A DNA stretch of 64,000 nucleotides from PALSA-1006 sp963733265 (GTDB lineage Bacteria > Pseudomonadota > Gammaproteobacteria > Burkholderiales > Gallionellaceae). Positions 9,559 to 17,513 of the stretch are shown piece by piece. Position numbers and translations under genes: made by a program. A model generated the notes under the pieces. That model worked only from the letters and a program-made list of their open reading frames with translations, was not told the origin of the DNA and did not search any database. Each line of letters opens with the position of its first letter. Within the stretch, counting starts at the first letter, position 1. The DNA is taken from the NCBI GenBank assembly GCA_963733265.1, contig CAVTCF010000001.1:1550001-1614000 (forward strand), in the 5' to 3' direction.

Positions 9559-9930
9559 ATGAAAAACATTGAAAAGAACGAGCCAATATTGTCGGAAGAT
9601 TTTATTCGCCAAAAAGAAGCAATCCCACAAAACGTTCAATTGCGTTGGTTATGGATAGGAGTTTTATCATCCTTACTTTCTGCAATTGTTTTTTGGAATA
9701 TACCGCCTATAAATAGGTTTTATAGCTTCGCATCTGTGCTGATCTCAAGCCTTATGATTTTGCTTACTGTCATTTATAGAAAATGGATCGGAGTAGCGCG
9801 TAACGATCCGATTGTAAGAAAAAAAGATATAAAGATCGTTACTGTATTTATTTTGTTTTTGTCTTTCTGCATGGGGCATATTTCCGGGTATGTAGTTATT
9901 GCATTTATTAAATTATTTATTAAAGGATAA
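9559..9930 (+). CDS. Small membrane protein upstream of first RTX protein
   Basis: 123 residues with three hydrophobic segments (about 31-52, 58-76 and 94-118, the first containing WLWIGVLSSLLSAIVFW) and a charged N-terminus. I recognise no family. It sits 7 bases before the RTX gene at 9938, with the RTX Shine-Dalgarno AAAGGA overlapping its 3' end, so the two are probably co-translated. The same place before the other two RTX genes is taken by unrelated small membrane proteins (12531-13106 and 15715-16128). By position it could be an immunity or secretion-accessory protein; this is inference. The AT-rich coding differs from the GC-rich RTX repeat region. Confidence 0.75.
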   Translation: MKNIEKNEPILSEDFIRQKEAIPQNVQLRWLWIGVLSSLLSAIVFWNIPPINRFYSFASVLISSLMILLTVIYRKWIGVARNDPIVRKKDIKIVTVFILFLSFCMGHISGYVVIAFIKLFIKG

Positions 9931-9937
9931 GAACATT

Positions 9938-12355
9938 ATGGGAACACCATTTGCTGGCGTAAATATTCTTACGGGTCTTCTGAGTGACTCGGCATCCACC
10001 TATAACAATGTAAATTCACCCGATTTTTTAACGGAAGTACAAACCTTACTTAATTATGCTACAACAATTTTCACATCTGTGGCGTGGGCGAATTTAGATA
10101 TCCCGGGTTTAGAAGAGGCGCAGTTTACAGCCAATTTGGCTAAAACAATGACAGCCATAGCACAGCTGGCTGATGCATATCATAAGCAAAAGGCAGGCAC
10201 AGGGAACTCAGAGGCGACTATTTTAGGAATAATTGGGCTTGTGGGAGGGATAACTGGCATGATTGGTGCCATTCCAATGGCAGAGCTTGGCCCTGTAGGC
10301 ATTGGGATAGTAGAGGCATGTAACCTTACCTCATATTTGTGTTCGTTCGGGACTGTGTACTTAAATACTTCCGCAGGTTCCCAATGGCTCCATAAGACAA
10401 TAGAAAACATTAGCAGTTTAAATTTACTATCACCAACAATCTCGCTGACATCTCAAAGTGTTACTGGTTCGGGAATGGTCATTCCAGGTCAATCAACTGT
10501 TGTAGCAGGAAGTTATAACTTTTCCGACAATGGTGATGGCACATTCTTCTTATCCTACGGCAATGGTGTCACTTTCTATTACTCCAGTACGCTACAACAA
10601 TGGAGCGTTCCTGATTCAAACGCTGATGGCGGCATAACTGTTTATACAAGAAATGTAACCGGCGGTATCGCTTACGGTGATTGGACAGTCCAGCAAATCA
10701 CATCTACAGGCGTAGTTACCTCAACGACGACACTGAGCGGAACGATTCCATCAGAACAAATAACCCTCACAACAGGCAGCACTAATCCGTTCATAACCGG
10801 AACCGGAGTTACTTCGTCCCTGCCAAATTCCTCCAACTTAACACCTGCCCAAGCAATAGCCCTAGCCGAAGCCACAGGCACGGCTATTACATTTAACGAC
10901 CAATCCGCCACCGTTACCACCGGCAGCAGCTACACCTGCAATCTCGACCTATCCGCCGCAAGTGGCTCAGACCAAACCATCACGCTCTCTCTATCAGGCG
11001 GGGCGAACAATATGGTTTTTGATGGAAACACCAAGCAATACATCAAGTTCGTCAACGGCACGGCCACCATTATCGTCCCAGCAGGGAAATCCAGTCTTGA
11101 ACTGACAATCATCGACGGCAACAACGTCAACATCGCCGACGAGCTAACCTTGAGCGCCACCATCACCGGCGCCGACGGCACACCCAGCACCAGTCTCAAC
11201 AACCTCGCCATCACCTTCACCGACCCGAACCCGGGGCTTGGCGTAGCACCCGGCCCAACATTAGTTGGCGGCACCGGCGTGAACGGCTATATCGAGGGTA
11301 GCAGTGTCATGGTTAACGGCGTTAACGTACCGACCGAAATTTGGTCTGGGGACGGTAACAGCACCATCATCGGGGGTTCGAGCAGTTTCAGCGGGGGGAT
11401 TTACGCGGGCGAAATCGTTACCGGTGCCGCACAGAATGCGACAGGCAAAGGCAGCAACCAGATCTATGTCAACAAACAGGTTGATCTCGCCACCGCGCTC
11501 GCCCAGCAGGCGGCATCGCCGACGACCGGAGATCCGGGTTATGAAATTTGGGTTAATGACGGCAACAACACCATCGTGGGCGGCTATGGGGACGACAGTA
11601 TATATGCCGGACAGGGCGACAACACGATCGTCTTCGGCAATGGCAAAAACTATTTGGTAAGCGGAGTGAAGCTGAGTTATGACAAGCTCGGAACAGTAAA
11701 AAATGCTCAAGGGAATACTTCGTTTTCACCCTACTTTTCACTTCCGGGAAACACGTTCGACGCGAACGGCAACGTGGTGCTGGATATTGCTTATGGCAGT
11801 AGCGATAGCTTGGGCACCCAAGTTAACGGTGCGCCGGTAGGCTTGGGCAACGACACGATCTACGGTGGCTCGGGAGACAGCCAATATCTGCTGACCAACG
11901 GCAACAACTGGCTGGATGCGGGCGGGGGCGACGACATCATCCAGTCGGGCACCGGCAACAACACCATCTATGGCGGCGATGGCAACGATAGTATTTGGGG
12001 CGCGGGCGGCAACGACTATATCGACCTCGAAGGCGGCAGCGACCAAGTCGTATTGAATGGCGGAAACAACACCCTCTACGGCGGCACCGGTAACAGTTAC
12101 ATCGCGTCAGGCGACAACAACGCAAGCAACTGGGCGAATTCGGATACCAGTTCCACCAACTATATCGAAAGCGGTAGCGGTAATGACACGATTTTTGGGT
12201 CGGGGGGAAATGACACGATTATCAGCAACAGCCAAAGCGGTACGGGTAAAGCCACCATCATCTATGCGGGCAATGGCAACGAAAAAATTCAAGGCGGCAA
12301 TGGTAACGACTCCATTAAGGCAGCGAATGATTTTGAATGGAGGTTGCAAGCATGA
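9938..12355 (+). CDS. RTX-repeat secreted protein 1 with hydrophobic N-terminal domain
   Basis: From the ATG at 9938 (AAAGGA upstream) the product has 805 residues. Modules: a helical N-terminal domain with a Gly-rich hydrophobic stretch around residues 90-130 (GIIGLVGGITGMIGAIP); a conserved module around 165-285 (TLQQWSVPDSN, NVTGGIAYGDWTVQQI); a beta-sandwich, Calx-beta-like module around 300-440 (LDLSAASGSDQTITLSLSGG); then about 330 residues of RTX nonapeptides (GGDGNDSIWGAGGND, GGNNTLYGGTGN) that bind calcium in this family. No N-terminal signal peptide is seen, which fits type I secretion through an exporter such as the remnant at 5157-6517. The C-terminus ends ANDFEWRLQA, shared with two nearby frames, and its TGA overlaps a following ATG. 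Role is unknown: a surface adhesin or pore-forming toxin are both possible. Confidence 0.88.
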   Translation: MGTPFAGVNILTGLLSDSASTYNNVNSPDFLTEVQTLLNYATTIFTSVAWANLDIPGLEEAQFTANLAKTMTAIAQLADAYHKQKAGTGNSEATILGIIGLVGGITGMIGAIPMAELGPVGIGIVEACNLTSYLCSFGTVYLNTSAGSQWLHKTIENISSLNLLSPTISLTSQSVTGSGMVIPGQSTVVAGSYNFSDNGDGTFFLSYGNGVTFYYSSTLQQWSVPDSNADGGITVYTRNVTGGIAYGDWTVQQITSTGVVTSTTTLSGTIPSEQITLTTGSTNPFITGTGVTSSLPNSSNLTPAQAIALAEATGTAITFNDQSATVTTGSSYTCNLDLSAASGSDQTITLSLSGGANNMVFDGNTKQYIKFVNGTATIIVPAGKSSLELTIIDGNNVNIADELTLSATITGADGTPSTSLNNLAITFTDPNPGLGVAPGPTLVGGTGVNGYIEGSSVMVNGVNVPTEIWSGDGNSTIIGGSSSFSGGIYAGEIVTGAAQNATGKGSNQIYVNKQVDLATALAQQAASPTTGDPGYEIWVNDGNNTIVGGYGDDSIYAGQGDNTIVFGNGKNYLVSGVKLSYDKLGTVKNAQGNTSFSPYFSLPGNTFDANGNVVLDIAYGSSDSLGTQVNGAPVGLGNDTIYGGSGDSQYLLTNGNNWLDAGGGDDIIQSGTGNNTIYGGDGNDSIWGAGGNDYIDLEGGSDQVVLNGGNNTLYGGTGNSYIASGDNNASNWANSDTSSTNYIESGSGNDTIFGSGGNDTIISNSQSGTGKATIIYAGNGNEKIQGGNGNDSIKAANDFEWRLQA
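10917..11293 (+). repeat. 377-bp perfect direct repeat, copy A (within RTX protein 1)
   Basis: Bases 10917-11293 appear identical to 17119-17495 in RTX protein 3, an offset of 6202 bases. The surrounding sequence diverges on the 5' side. The block codes for the Calx-beta-like module and its exit to the RTX repeats. Lack of any silent change points to recent duplication or gene conversion. Confidence 0.93.
12322..12354 (+). repeat. Shared 3' tail (ANDFEW motif), copy 1
   Basis: The stretch encoding ANDFEWRLQA recurs at 12502-12534 and 15630-15659 with few changes. It encodes the C-terminus, contains TGGAGG that can act as a ribosome binding site, and ends in ATGA, so the stop overlaps a new start codon. 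It may be both the type I secretion signal and a coupling device. Confidence 0.75.
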
Positions 12356-12534
12356 AATTACCAAATGGCTGGGCATCGACCCAATTTAGTTTTCGTTTTT
12401 TGAATGAAACAATAAATCGATGGAGTCTGACCCCATTGATCTTCCTGTTCGTCGCGGGTTCCGACACCATTTCTTTGTTTGTGCGAGATAGGTGTAAGGC
12501 CGCGAATGATTTTGAATGGATGATGGCGGCATGA
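12352..12534 (+). CDS. Short frame coupled to RTX protein 1, ending in a second ANDFEW tail
   Basis: Sixty residues from the ATG at 12352, which overlaps the RTX stop (ATGA) with GGAGG nine bases upstream. It begins MKLPNGWASTQF and ends KAANDFEWMMAA. The start resembles that of the tiny frame at 15656 (MKSKQGWDSTSF), and the end repeats the RTX tail. I read it as a composite scar: the beginning of an ancestral downstream gene joined to a duplicated RTX tail. It may be translated, but no function can be assigned. Confidence 0.4.
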   Translation: MKLPNGWASTQFSFRFLNETINRWSLTPLIFLFVAGSDTISLFVRDRCKAANDFEWMMAA

Positions 12535-13106
12535 GTACAAAATGGCAGGCATTTAAGGCAACCGTCCAAGCCACATGGTTTTGGCGCGTTTATGGTATTC
12601 GTGCCATGAAGCGAAAATGGACGAAATATCTGCTTGTATTTGCCCTCTTTAATACATGGATGGTTATTTACGGAGGAATAGATAGGTTGACCCCCATTTT
12701 AGAGTTAAAGCAATTACATCAGGAAGAGGGAATATTGTTGAGTGTCTACAGCCCTAAAAGACAGGCCGCAGGTTCCAAATTGGTTATTCGCACTAATTCT
12801 GGTGAAAAAGTTACCTATCTTGGCTCGATATATAGCGAAGAAAAAAGCTTGGATGCTGTTATTGGTCAAAAAATAACAGTTTGGAGTCAACCAGTTTATG
12901 AGGCTTGGTATCCGCCGTATTACCAATGCTTCTGGCAAGTTGCGCAAGGTGAAAAAATATTAATTGATTATCACAATGGTGAGGGTAGGAAATACTTCAG
13001 AGAAAGTTATGCGGCTGCCGTCTTTTTTTTCTATGCACCACTCGCATTGGCAATCTTTTCGCTGTTAAGGGTGACTTGGGTCTGTAGAAAAGGAGAATGT
13101 GAGTAA
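12531..13106 (+). CDS. Membrane protein upstream of second RTX protein
   Basis: 191 residues from the ATG at 12531, which overlaps the previous TGA (ATGA). An in-frame ATG at 12516 lies inside the ANDFEW repeat and is less likely. One hydrophobic segment lies near residues 35-52 (LLVFALFNTWMVIYGGI) and another near 161-180 (AAAVFFFYAPLALAIFSLL). Between them is a hydrophilic domain of about 110 residues, probably periplasmic, with RTNSGEKVTYLGSIY and a Trp/Tyr-rich YEAWYPPYYQCFWQ. No family is recognised. It is unlike the other two small membrane proteins in this locus. By position it is a candidate immunity or accessory protein for an adjacent RTX protein. Confidence 0.7.
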   Translation: MSTKWQAFKATVQATWFWRVYGIRAMKRKWTKYLLVFALFNTWMVIYGGIDRLTPILELKQLHQEEGILLSVYSPKRQAAGSKLVIRTNSGEKVTYLGSIYSEEKSLDAVIGQKITVWSQPVYEAWYPPYYQCFWQVAQGEKILIDYHNGEGRKYFRESYAAAVFFFYAPLALAIFSLLRVTWVCRKGECE

Positions 13107-13157
13107 GCGTTTTTAGTCAGCCATCTGTTCACAATAATTAATGTAAGAGGAAAGTAT

Positions 13158-15659
13158 ATGTCATCTAATCCAATAAGTTCAACCGTATCTTCAATATTAG
13201 CCATCCATGCTAGTCCCGCAAATGTTTATTCTGCTGCGGCCAGTGCGCAGCAAAATGAACCAATTGACGCTGCAGTAGCTGCAATGAATGCATTGCAAGC
13301 GATTGGTGCAGTTATATCCAAGGTGGCCGATAAGCTTGGACCTGTAGCTATAGTAGTAAGTCTGGGTAATGATGTAAGAAACATGGAAAAAGATTGGAAT
13401 AATGCAACTTTAAATCACCAAATATCTGATGCAACCATGATGGCTACGGCAGCCGATTTGACAGCTTTAATACTTTGGCTGGGAGTAGCGGGATTTGAAG
13501 TTTTGTCAGCTCCAGTGGCAATTCCTTTATCTGCGGTTGTTATTGCGGCAGGTGCTGCATTTTCTGTTCTGTCTACGACCACTTCTGCAAAAGAATCAAC
13601 AGGAGTTTCCACGATGCTCGGAGCGTTAATCGGGCTTGCTGGAAAAAATGTAGTCGGTCTAAGCGATTATTTTTCTCAATTTAAGAACAATATGGATCAA
13701 GGTCTAAGCAATCTTGACCATAATATGAATCAAGGCATAAGCAGCTTTATTCAGACAATGAGTTCGATGGAATCGTCGAGTGCAAACTACTTGAGCAATG
13801 CATTATCGTCAATTTTAGCTCCCCCCGCTTACGACGCAGCGTTGCCGAATCAAACCACGTCTACCGGCACCGGCATGACCGTCCCCGGTCAAGCACCTGA
13901 TCTGGGCGCGAGTTATAAATTGCTCAATAACGGAGACGGTACGTTTGCATTGTTCTACAGCAATGGCACCACATTTTCCTATTCCAAAACACTCCAACAA
14001 TGGGCCGTGCCCGATTCAAACGGTGATGGCGGCAAGACTATCTTTTCAAGAAATGTAACCGGTGGTATCGCCTATGGCGATTGGACAGTAGAGCAAATCG
14101 CCGCTTCCGGGGCGATGACCTCGACCCACACCCTGACCGGAACGATTCCCTCAGAATCCTTAACCCTCACGACGGGCAGCAGCAATCCCTTCATAACCGG
14201 TGCAGGTGTGACTACGGCACTTCAAAGTGGTTTGTCTGTTGCACAAGGGATGGCTTTATTGGAAGCCACAGGCACGCCCATTACTTTCGCCGACAAAACC
14301 GCCAGCGTTGCCGCCGGGAACTGCTATACCTTTACTCTGGACTTGTCTGCCGCGAGCAGCACCGCCCAAACCATTCAGCTTGCCCTGACAGGCGGCGCGA
14401 ACAATATGGTTGTTGATGGAAACACCAAGGAATTTATCAACTTCAGCGGTGGCACGGCCACCATTACCGTTCCGGCAGGGCAGTCCAGTCTCCAGTTGAC
14501 AATCATTGACGGAAGCACCGCAACCACGCCCGAGGTGCTGACGTTAAGCGCCACCATTACAGGCGCAAACGGTGCCACCAGCAACAACCTCAATATCACC
14601 TTCAACGCCTTGAACCCGACAGTGACGGGGCTTAACCCCATTACACCCACGGTGACAAACCAAACGATAAACGGCGTATCAACGCCGATAAATGTCTATA
14701 CCGGAGACGGAGCCAATGACCAGATCAGTACCGTAAGCGGGATAAATTCGATTAACGGTGGTGCGGGCAACGACCTCATTATCGGCAATGGTGCGCAAGA
14801 CGTGATCGTCGGCGGAAACGGAAGCAACCAAATCTATGGCAACACACAGATAACTGTCGCTGCCGCAATTGCCCAACAAAGCACTGCTGCCGCTAGCGGA
14901 CAAAAAGGCGATCTTATTGCAGTAGGAGACGGCAACAACACCATCGTGGGCGGCAACGGCAACGATTTGATATTTACCGGCACGGGCAACAACACCATCG
15001 TGCTTGGGGCGGGATCAGTAACGGTGAACGGCGGAGTGGAAGTCACCTCGCCGGGTGTTCAGTGGTCTGTGAACACAACCTATACCAATGAAGCAAACGG
15101 TTATTTAATGTTATACCCCAACGTAGGCGGGGTGAGTGGCCCTGCTCCTGCTAATTACAATGCCAGTACTTACAATGGCAACTTTTATGGCAGCCTACCC
15201 AACGGCATGGGTAACGACACCATTTACGGTGGGACTGGAAATAACACCTATTGGCTATCCAACGGCAACAACTGGCTCAATGCAGGCGGCGGAGCCGATT
15301 TGATTATGGCCGGGATTGGGAATAACACCATTTATGGTGGTGCCGGTAATGACGTCATCTGGGGCGGCGGTGGCAACAGCATTATCAATCTTGAATCAGG
15401 CAATGATCTCGTTGTTTTGCAGGGCGGCAACCAGACCGTCTTTGGCGGCACGGGCAACGACACCATTTACTCAGGCAACGACAGCGCAAGTTGGGCTGAT
15501 TCAATGCCGACCGCGAACAACTGGATTGAAGGCAGTTCGGGCAATTCAATTATTTATGGCTCGGGCGGAAGCAACAGCAACAGCAACAGCGTAAGCGGCG
15601 GCTCTGGTAATTACAGTCTTGACGTAGCGAATGATTTTGAATGGAGGATGCAAGCATGA
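13158..15659 (+). CDS. RTX-repeat secreted protein 2 with hydrophobic N-terminal domain
   Basis: 833 residues; the ATG at 13158 has AGAGGAAAG upstream. The N-terminal 220 residues are unlike those of proteins 1 and 3 and carry a long hydrophobic Ala/Gly-rich region (about 90-155, with LTALILWLGVAGFEVL and VVIAAGAAFSVLS), then a helical stretch with repeated NMDQGLSNLDHNMNQG. From about residue 235 it parallels protein 1: GTGMTVPGQAPD, TLQQWAVPDSNGDGG, NVTGGIAYGDWTVEQI, the Calx-beta-like module (375-495) and RTX nonapeptides (about 510-805). It ends ANDFEWRMQA. The layout is that of a modular type I secreted protein whose N-terminus is swapped between paralogues. Confidence 0.88.
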   Translation: MSSNPISSTVSSILAIHASPANVYSAAASAQQNEPIDAAVAAMNALQAIGAVISKVADKLGPVAIVVSLGNDVRNMEKDWNNATLNHQISDATMMATAADLTALILWLGVAGFEVLSAPVAIPLSAVVIAAGAAFSVLSTTTSAKESTGVSTMLGALIGLAGKNVVGLSDYFSQFKNNMDQGLSNLDHNMNQGISSFIQTMSSMESSSANYLSNALSSILAPPAYDAALPNQTTSTGTGMTVPGQAPDLGASYKLLNNGDGTFALFYSNGTTFSYSKTLQQWAVPDSNGDGGKTIFSRNVTGGIAYGDWTVEQIAASGAMTSTHTLTGTIPSESLTLTTGSSNPFITGAGVTTALQSGLSVAQGMALLEATGTPITFADKTASVAAGNCYTFTLDLSAASSTAQTIQLALTGGANNMVVDGNTKEFINFSGGTATITVPAGQSSLQLTIIDGSTATTPEVLTLSATITGANGATSNNLNITFNALNPTVTGLNPITPTVTNQTINGVSTPINVYTGDGANDQISTVSGINSINGGAGNDLIIGNGAQDVIVGGNGSNQIYGNTQITVAAAIAQQSTAAASGQKGDLIAVGDGNNTIVGGNGNDLIFTGTGNNTIVLGAGSVTVNGGVEVTSPGVQWSVNTTYTNEANGYLMLYPNVGGVSGPAPANYNASTYNGNFYGSLPNGMGNDTIYGGTGNNTYWLSNGNNWLNAGGGADLIMAGIGNNTIYGGAGNDVIWGGGGNSIINLESGNDLVVLQGGNQTVFGGTGNDTIYSGNDSASWADSMPTANNWIEGSSGNSIIYGSGGSNSNSNSVSGGSGNYSLDVANDFEWRMQA
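15630..15659 (+). repeat. Shared 3' tail (ANDFEW motif), copy 3
   Basis: Nearly the same bases as 12322-12354: GCGAATGATTTTGAATGG, then AGGATGCAAGCATGA. It ends RTX protein 2 and overlaps the start codon of a tiny frame at 15656. Confidence 0.75.
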
Positions 15660-15727
15660 AATCAAAACAGGGCTGGGATTCGACCTCATTTTTTCCGAAG
15701 AAAAGGATGCGTATATGGGCAAGTTAA
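15656..15727 (+). CDS. Tiny coupled frame (23 residues), probable gene-start remnant
   Basis: ATG at 15656 overlaps the RTX stop. The product starts MKSKQGWDSTSF, similar in pattern (MK..GW.ST.F) to the frame at 12352, then ends after 23 codons inside the start of the next gene. It suggests that each RTX gene was once followed by the same gene, of which only the first codons remain. It is not necessarily functional. Confidence 0.3.
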   Translation: MKSKQGWDSTSFFPKKRMRIWAS

Positions 15728-16128
15728 AGTTGTTTGTGCTGCGTATATTTAAAATTAAAAAACTTGACACCAATTTTGATAAAACAGTTTCCAGTTCAGG
15801 TTGGGAAGGGTGGCTGCTGCTCTTAGGATTCATTAGCTTTTTTGTAACTAGCTATTTGACCAGAGATACGTCTATTTCGGAAGTCACATTTAGAAATGGC
15901 AGTTTCTCTGGTGATTTAATAACTTGGCCAATTTTGATTTGTTTCACTTCGGGCTTATTTATGCTCGTGGTAGGCAATTTTTTTTGTACAAAAAACTCAG
16001 AAGGGAAATTCCAATATATAGATAGCCACATGTGGGTTAGACCTGTGATATTCATCCTATTTGGTTTGCTCTTTTCGAGTTTTGGATGGGTACTTGCATT
16101 TTCGAGCACCGGTTTTTTTCAAGACTAG
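15715..16128 (+). CDS. Small membrane protein upstream of third RTX protein
   Basis: 137 residues from the ATG at 15715, which has AAAAGGATG upstream; longer in-frame starts lie within the RTX tail. Three hydrophobic segments are seen at about 27-46 (GWLLLLGFISFFVTSYL), 70-90 (WPILICFTSGLFMLVVGNF) and 112-132 (VIFILFGLLFSSFGWVLAF). No family is recognised. It has the same position relative to an RTX gene as the frames at 9559 and 12531 but no visible similarity to them, which is what variable immunity genes look like. Its stop lies 32 bases before RTX protein 3. Confidence 0.7.
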   Translation: MGKLKLFVLRIFKIKKLDTNFDKTVSSSGWEGWLLLLGFISFFVTSYLTRDTSISEVTFRNGSFSGDLITWPILICFTSGLFMLVVGNFFCTKNSEGKFQYIDSHMWVRPVIFILFGLLFSSFGWVLAFSSTGFFQD

Positions 16129-16160
16129 TAATTTTTTGATGTGGCTAATAGGAGAGAAGA

Positions 16161-17504
16161 ATGAACCAACTTACCATTGAGGTTTTAGTAGATCTTGCAA
16201 GAAACCTTACACTCACGCTGAATAAATTCGTATCTTCAACAAAAACACTTGCGGATAATTCTTCAACTCCTCTTGAAAGAGTCGCAGCAAAAGCAGCGAT
16301 AGCATCGGCTCTGGCTAATTTTATTACAGCAGTGTCCACGCCATTCAAAATCTATCCCGGACTAAATCTATTCATAAAAGTAACTAGTGGATGGCTCAAT
16401 GTAGTTAACTTTGATCTACAAACTAAACTCCTAAACGAAGCAATAGCTTCAGGAGATAACAGTAAAATAATTCAAGCATCTTTGGGGCTTGCATCCTCGG
16501 TCGCTGGTGTTTTGGGATCCGTCCCATCACCGATTCAGGGAGAGGCAAAAGCAATAAACATTTTACTAACTGCGGCGGGGGCACTTTACTCGAATGGCAC
16601 AAACATTAGCCAAGCGCTTGGTGTTGCTACAACTCAGATAAGCAACATCCCTTCCAACCCGTTGTCTGCAGCAATCACCGGTACTGGCAGAGATATGCCA
16701 TCGCAACTCCCGAATTCGACTATCCAATATACAGAGCTAATTAACGGAAATGGTATAACCCTTATTTATACAGATGGTGTTATATACACGGATAATGGAA
16801 CGATCCAACAATGGTCTGTACCAGATTCGAACGGTGGCGCAACAACCTATACAAGAAATGTGGTCGGCGGTTTTGCATACGGAGATTGGCAAATTGAGCA
16901 AATTCCATTAATTGGAACGATTTCGACCAGTACCGTGACAGGAACGATTCCATCAGAATTAATAACCCTCACATCTGCCTCTGCCAATCCTTTTATAACC
17001 GGCGCAGGTATTACTTCGACACTGTCAAATTCCACCAATTTAACGCTTGCTCAGCAAATAGCCTTGGCAGTAGCCACAGGCACACCCATCACTTTCGCCG
17101 ACCAAAGCGTCATCGATGCCACCGGCAGCAGCTACACCTGCAATCTCGACCTATCCGCCGCAAGTGGCTCAGACCAAACCATCACGCTCTCTCTATCAGG
17201 CGGGGCGAACAATATGGTTTTTGATGGAAACACCAAGCAATACATCAAGTTCGTCAACGGCACGGCCACCATTATCGTCCCAGCAGGGAAATCCAGTCTT
17301 GAACTGACAATCATCGACGGCAACAACGTCAACATCGCCGACGAGCTAACCTTGAGCGCCACCATCACCGGCGCCGACGGCACACCCAGCACCAGTCTCA
17401 ACAACCTCGCCATCACCTTCACCGACCCGAACCCGGGGCTTGGCGTAGCACCCGGCCCAACATTAGTTGGCGGCACCGGCGTGAACGGCTATATCATGCC
17501 CTGA
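16161..17504 (+). pseudogene. RTX-family protein 3, truncated by the IS110 element before its repeats
   Basis: 447 residues from an ATG at 16161 with GGAGAG upstream. A unique helical N-terminus (about 1-170, with SLGLASSVAGVLGSVPSP) is followed by the shared module (TIQQWSVPDSNGG, NVVGGFAYGDWQIEQI) and the Calx-beta-like module, identical in DNA to protein 1 over 17119-17495. Homology ends exactly after GVNGYI; the last codons (Met-Pro-stop) belong to the insertion sequence. All RTX repeats and the ANDFEW tail are lost, and their sequence does not resume after the element, so DNA was deleted or exchanged. The product should be neither calcium-binding nor exported. Confidence 0.9.
17119..17495 (+). 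repeat. 377-bp perfect direct repeat, copy B (within RTX protein 3)
   Basis: Identical by eye to 10917-11293. The right edge of identity, base 17495, marks the inner edge of the IS110 element. Confidence 0.93.
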
Positions 17505-17513
17505 GCCACTCGG

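Noticed and set aside
11500..12330. Short-period tandem DNA repeats that might be a CRISPR or minisatellite
   Set aside because: They are degenerate codons of RTX nonapeptides (GGxGxDxxx) in one open frame; no constant repeat with unique spacers.
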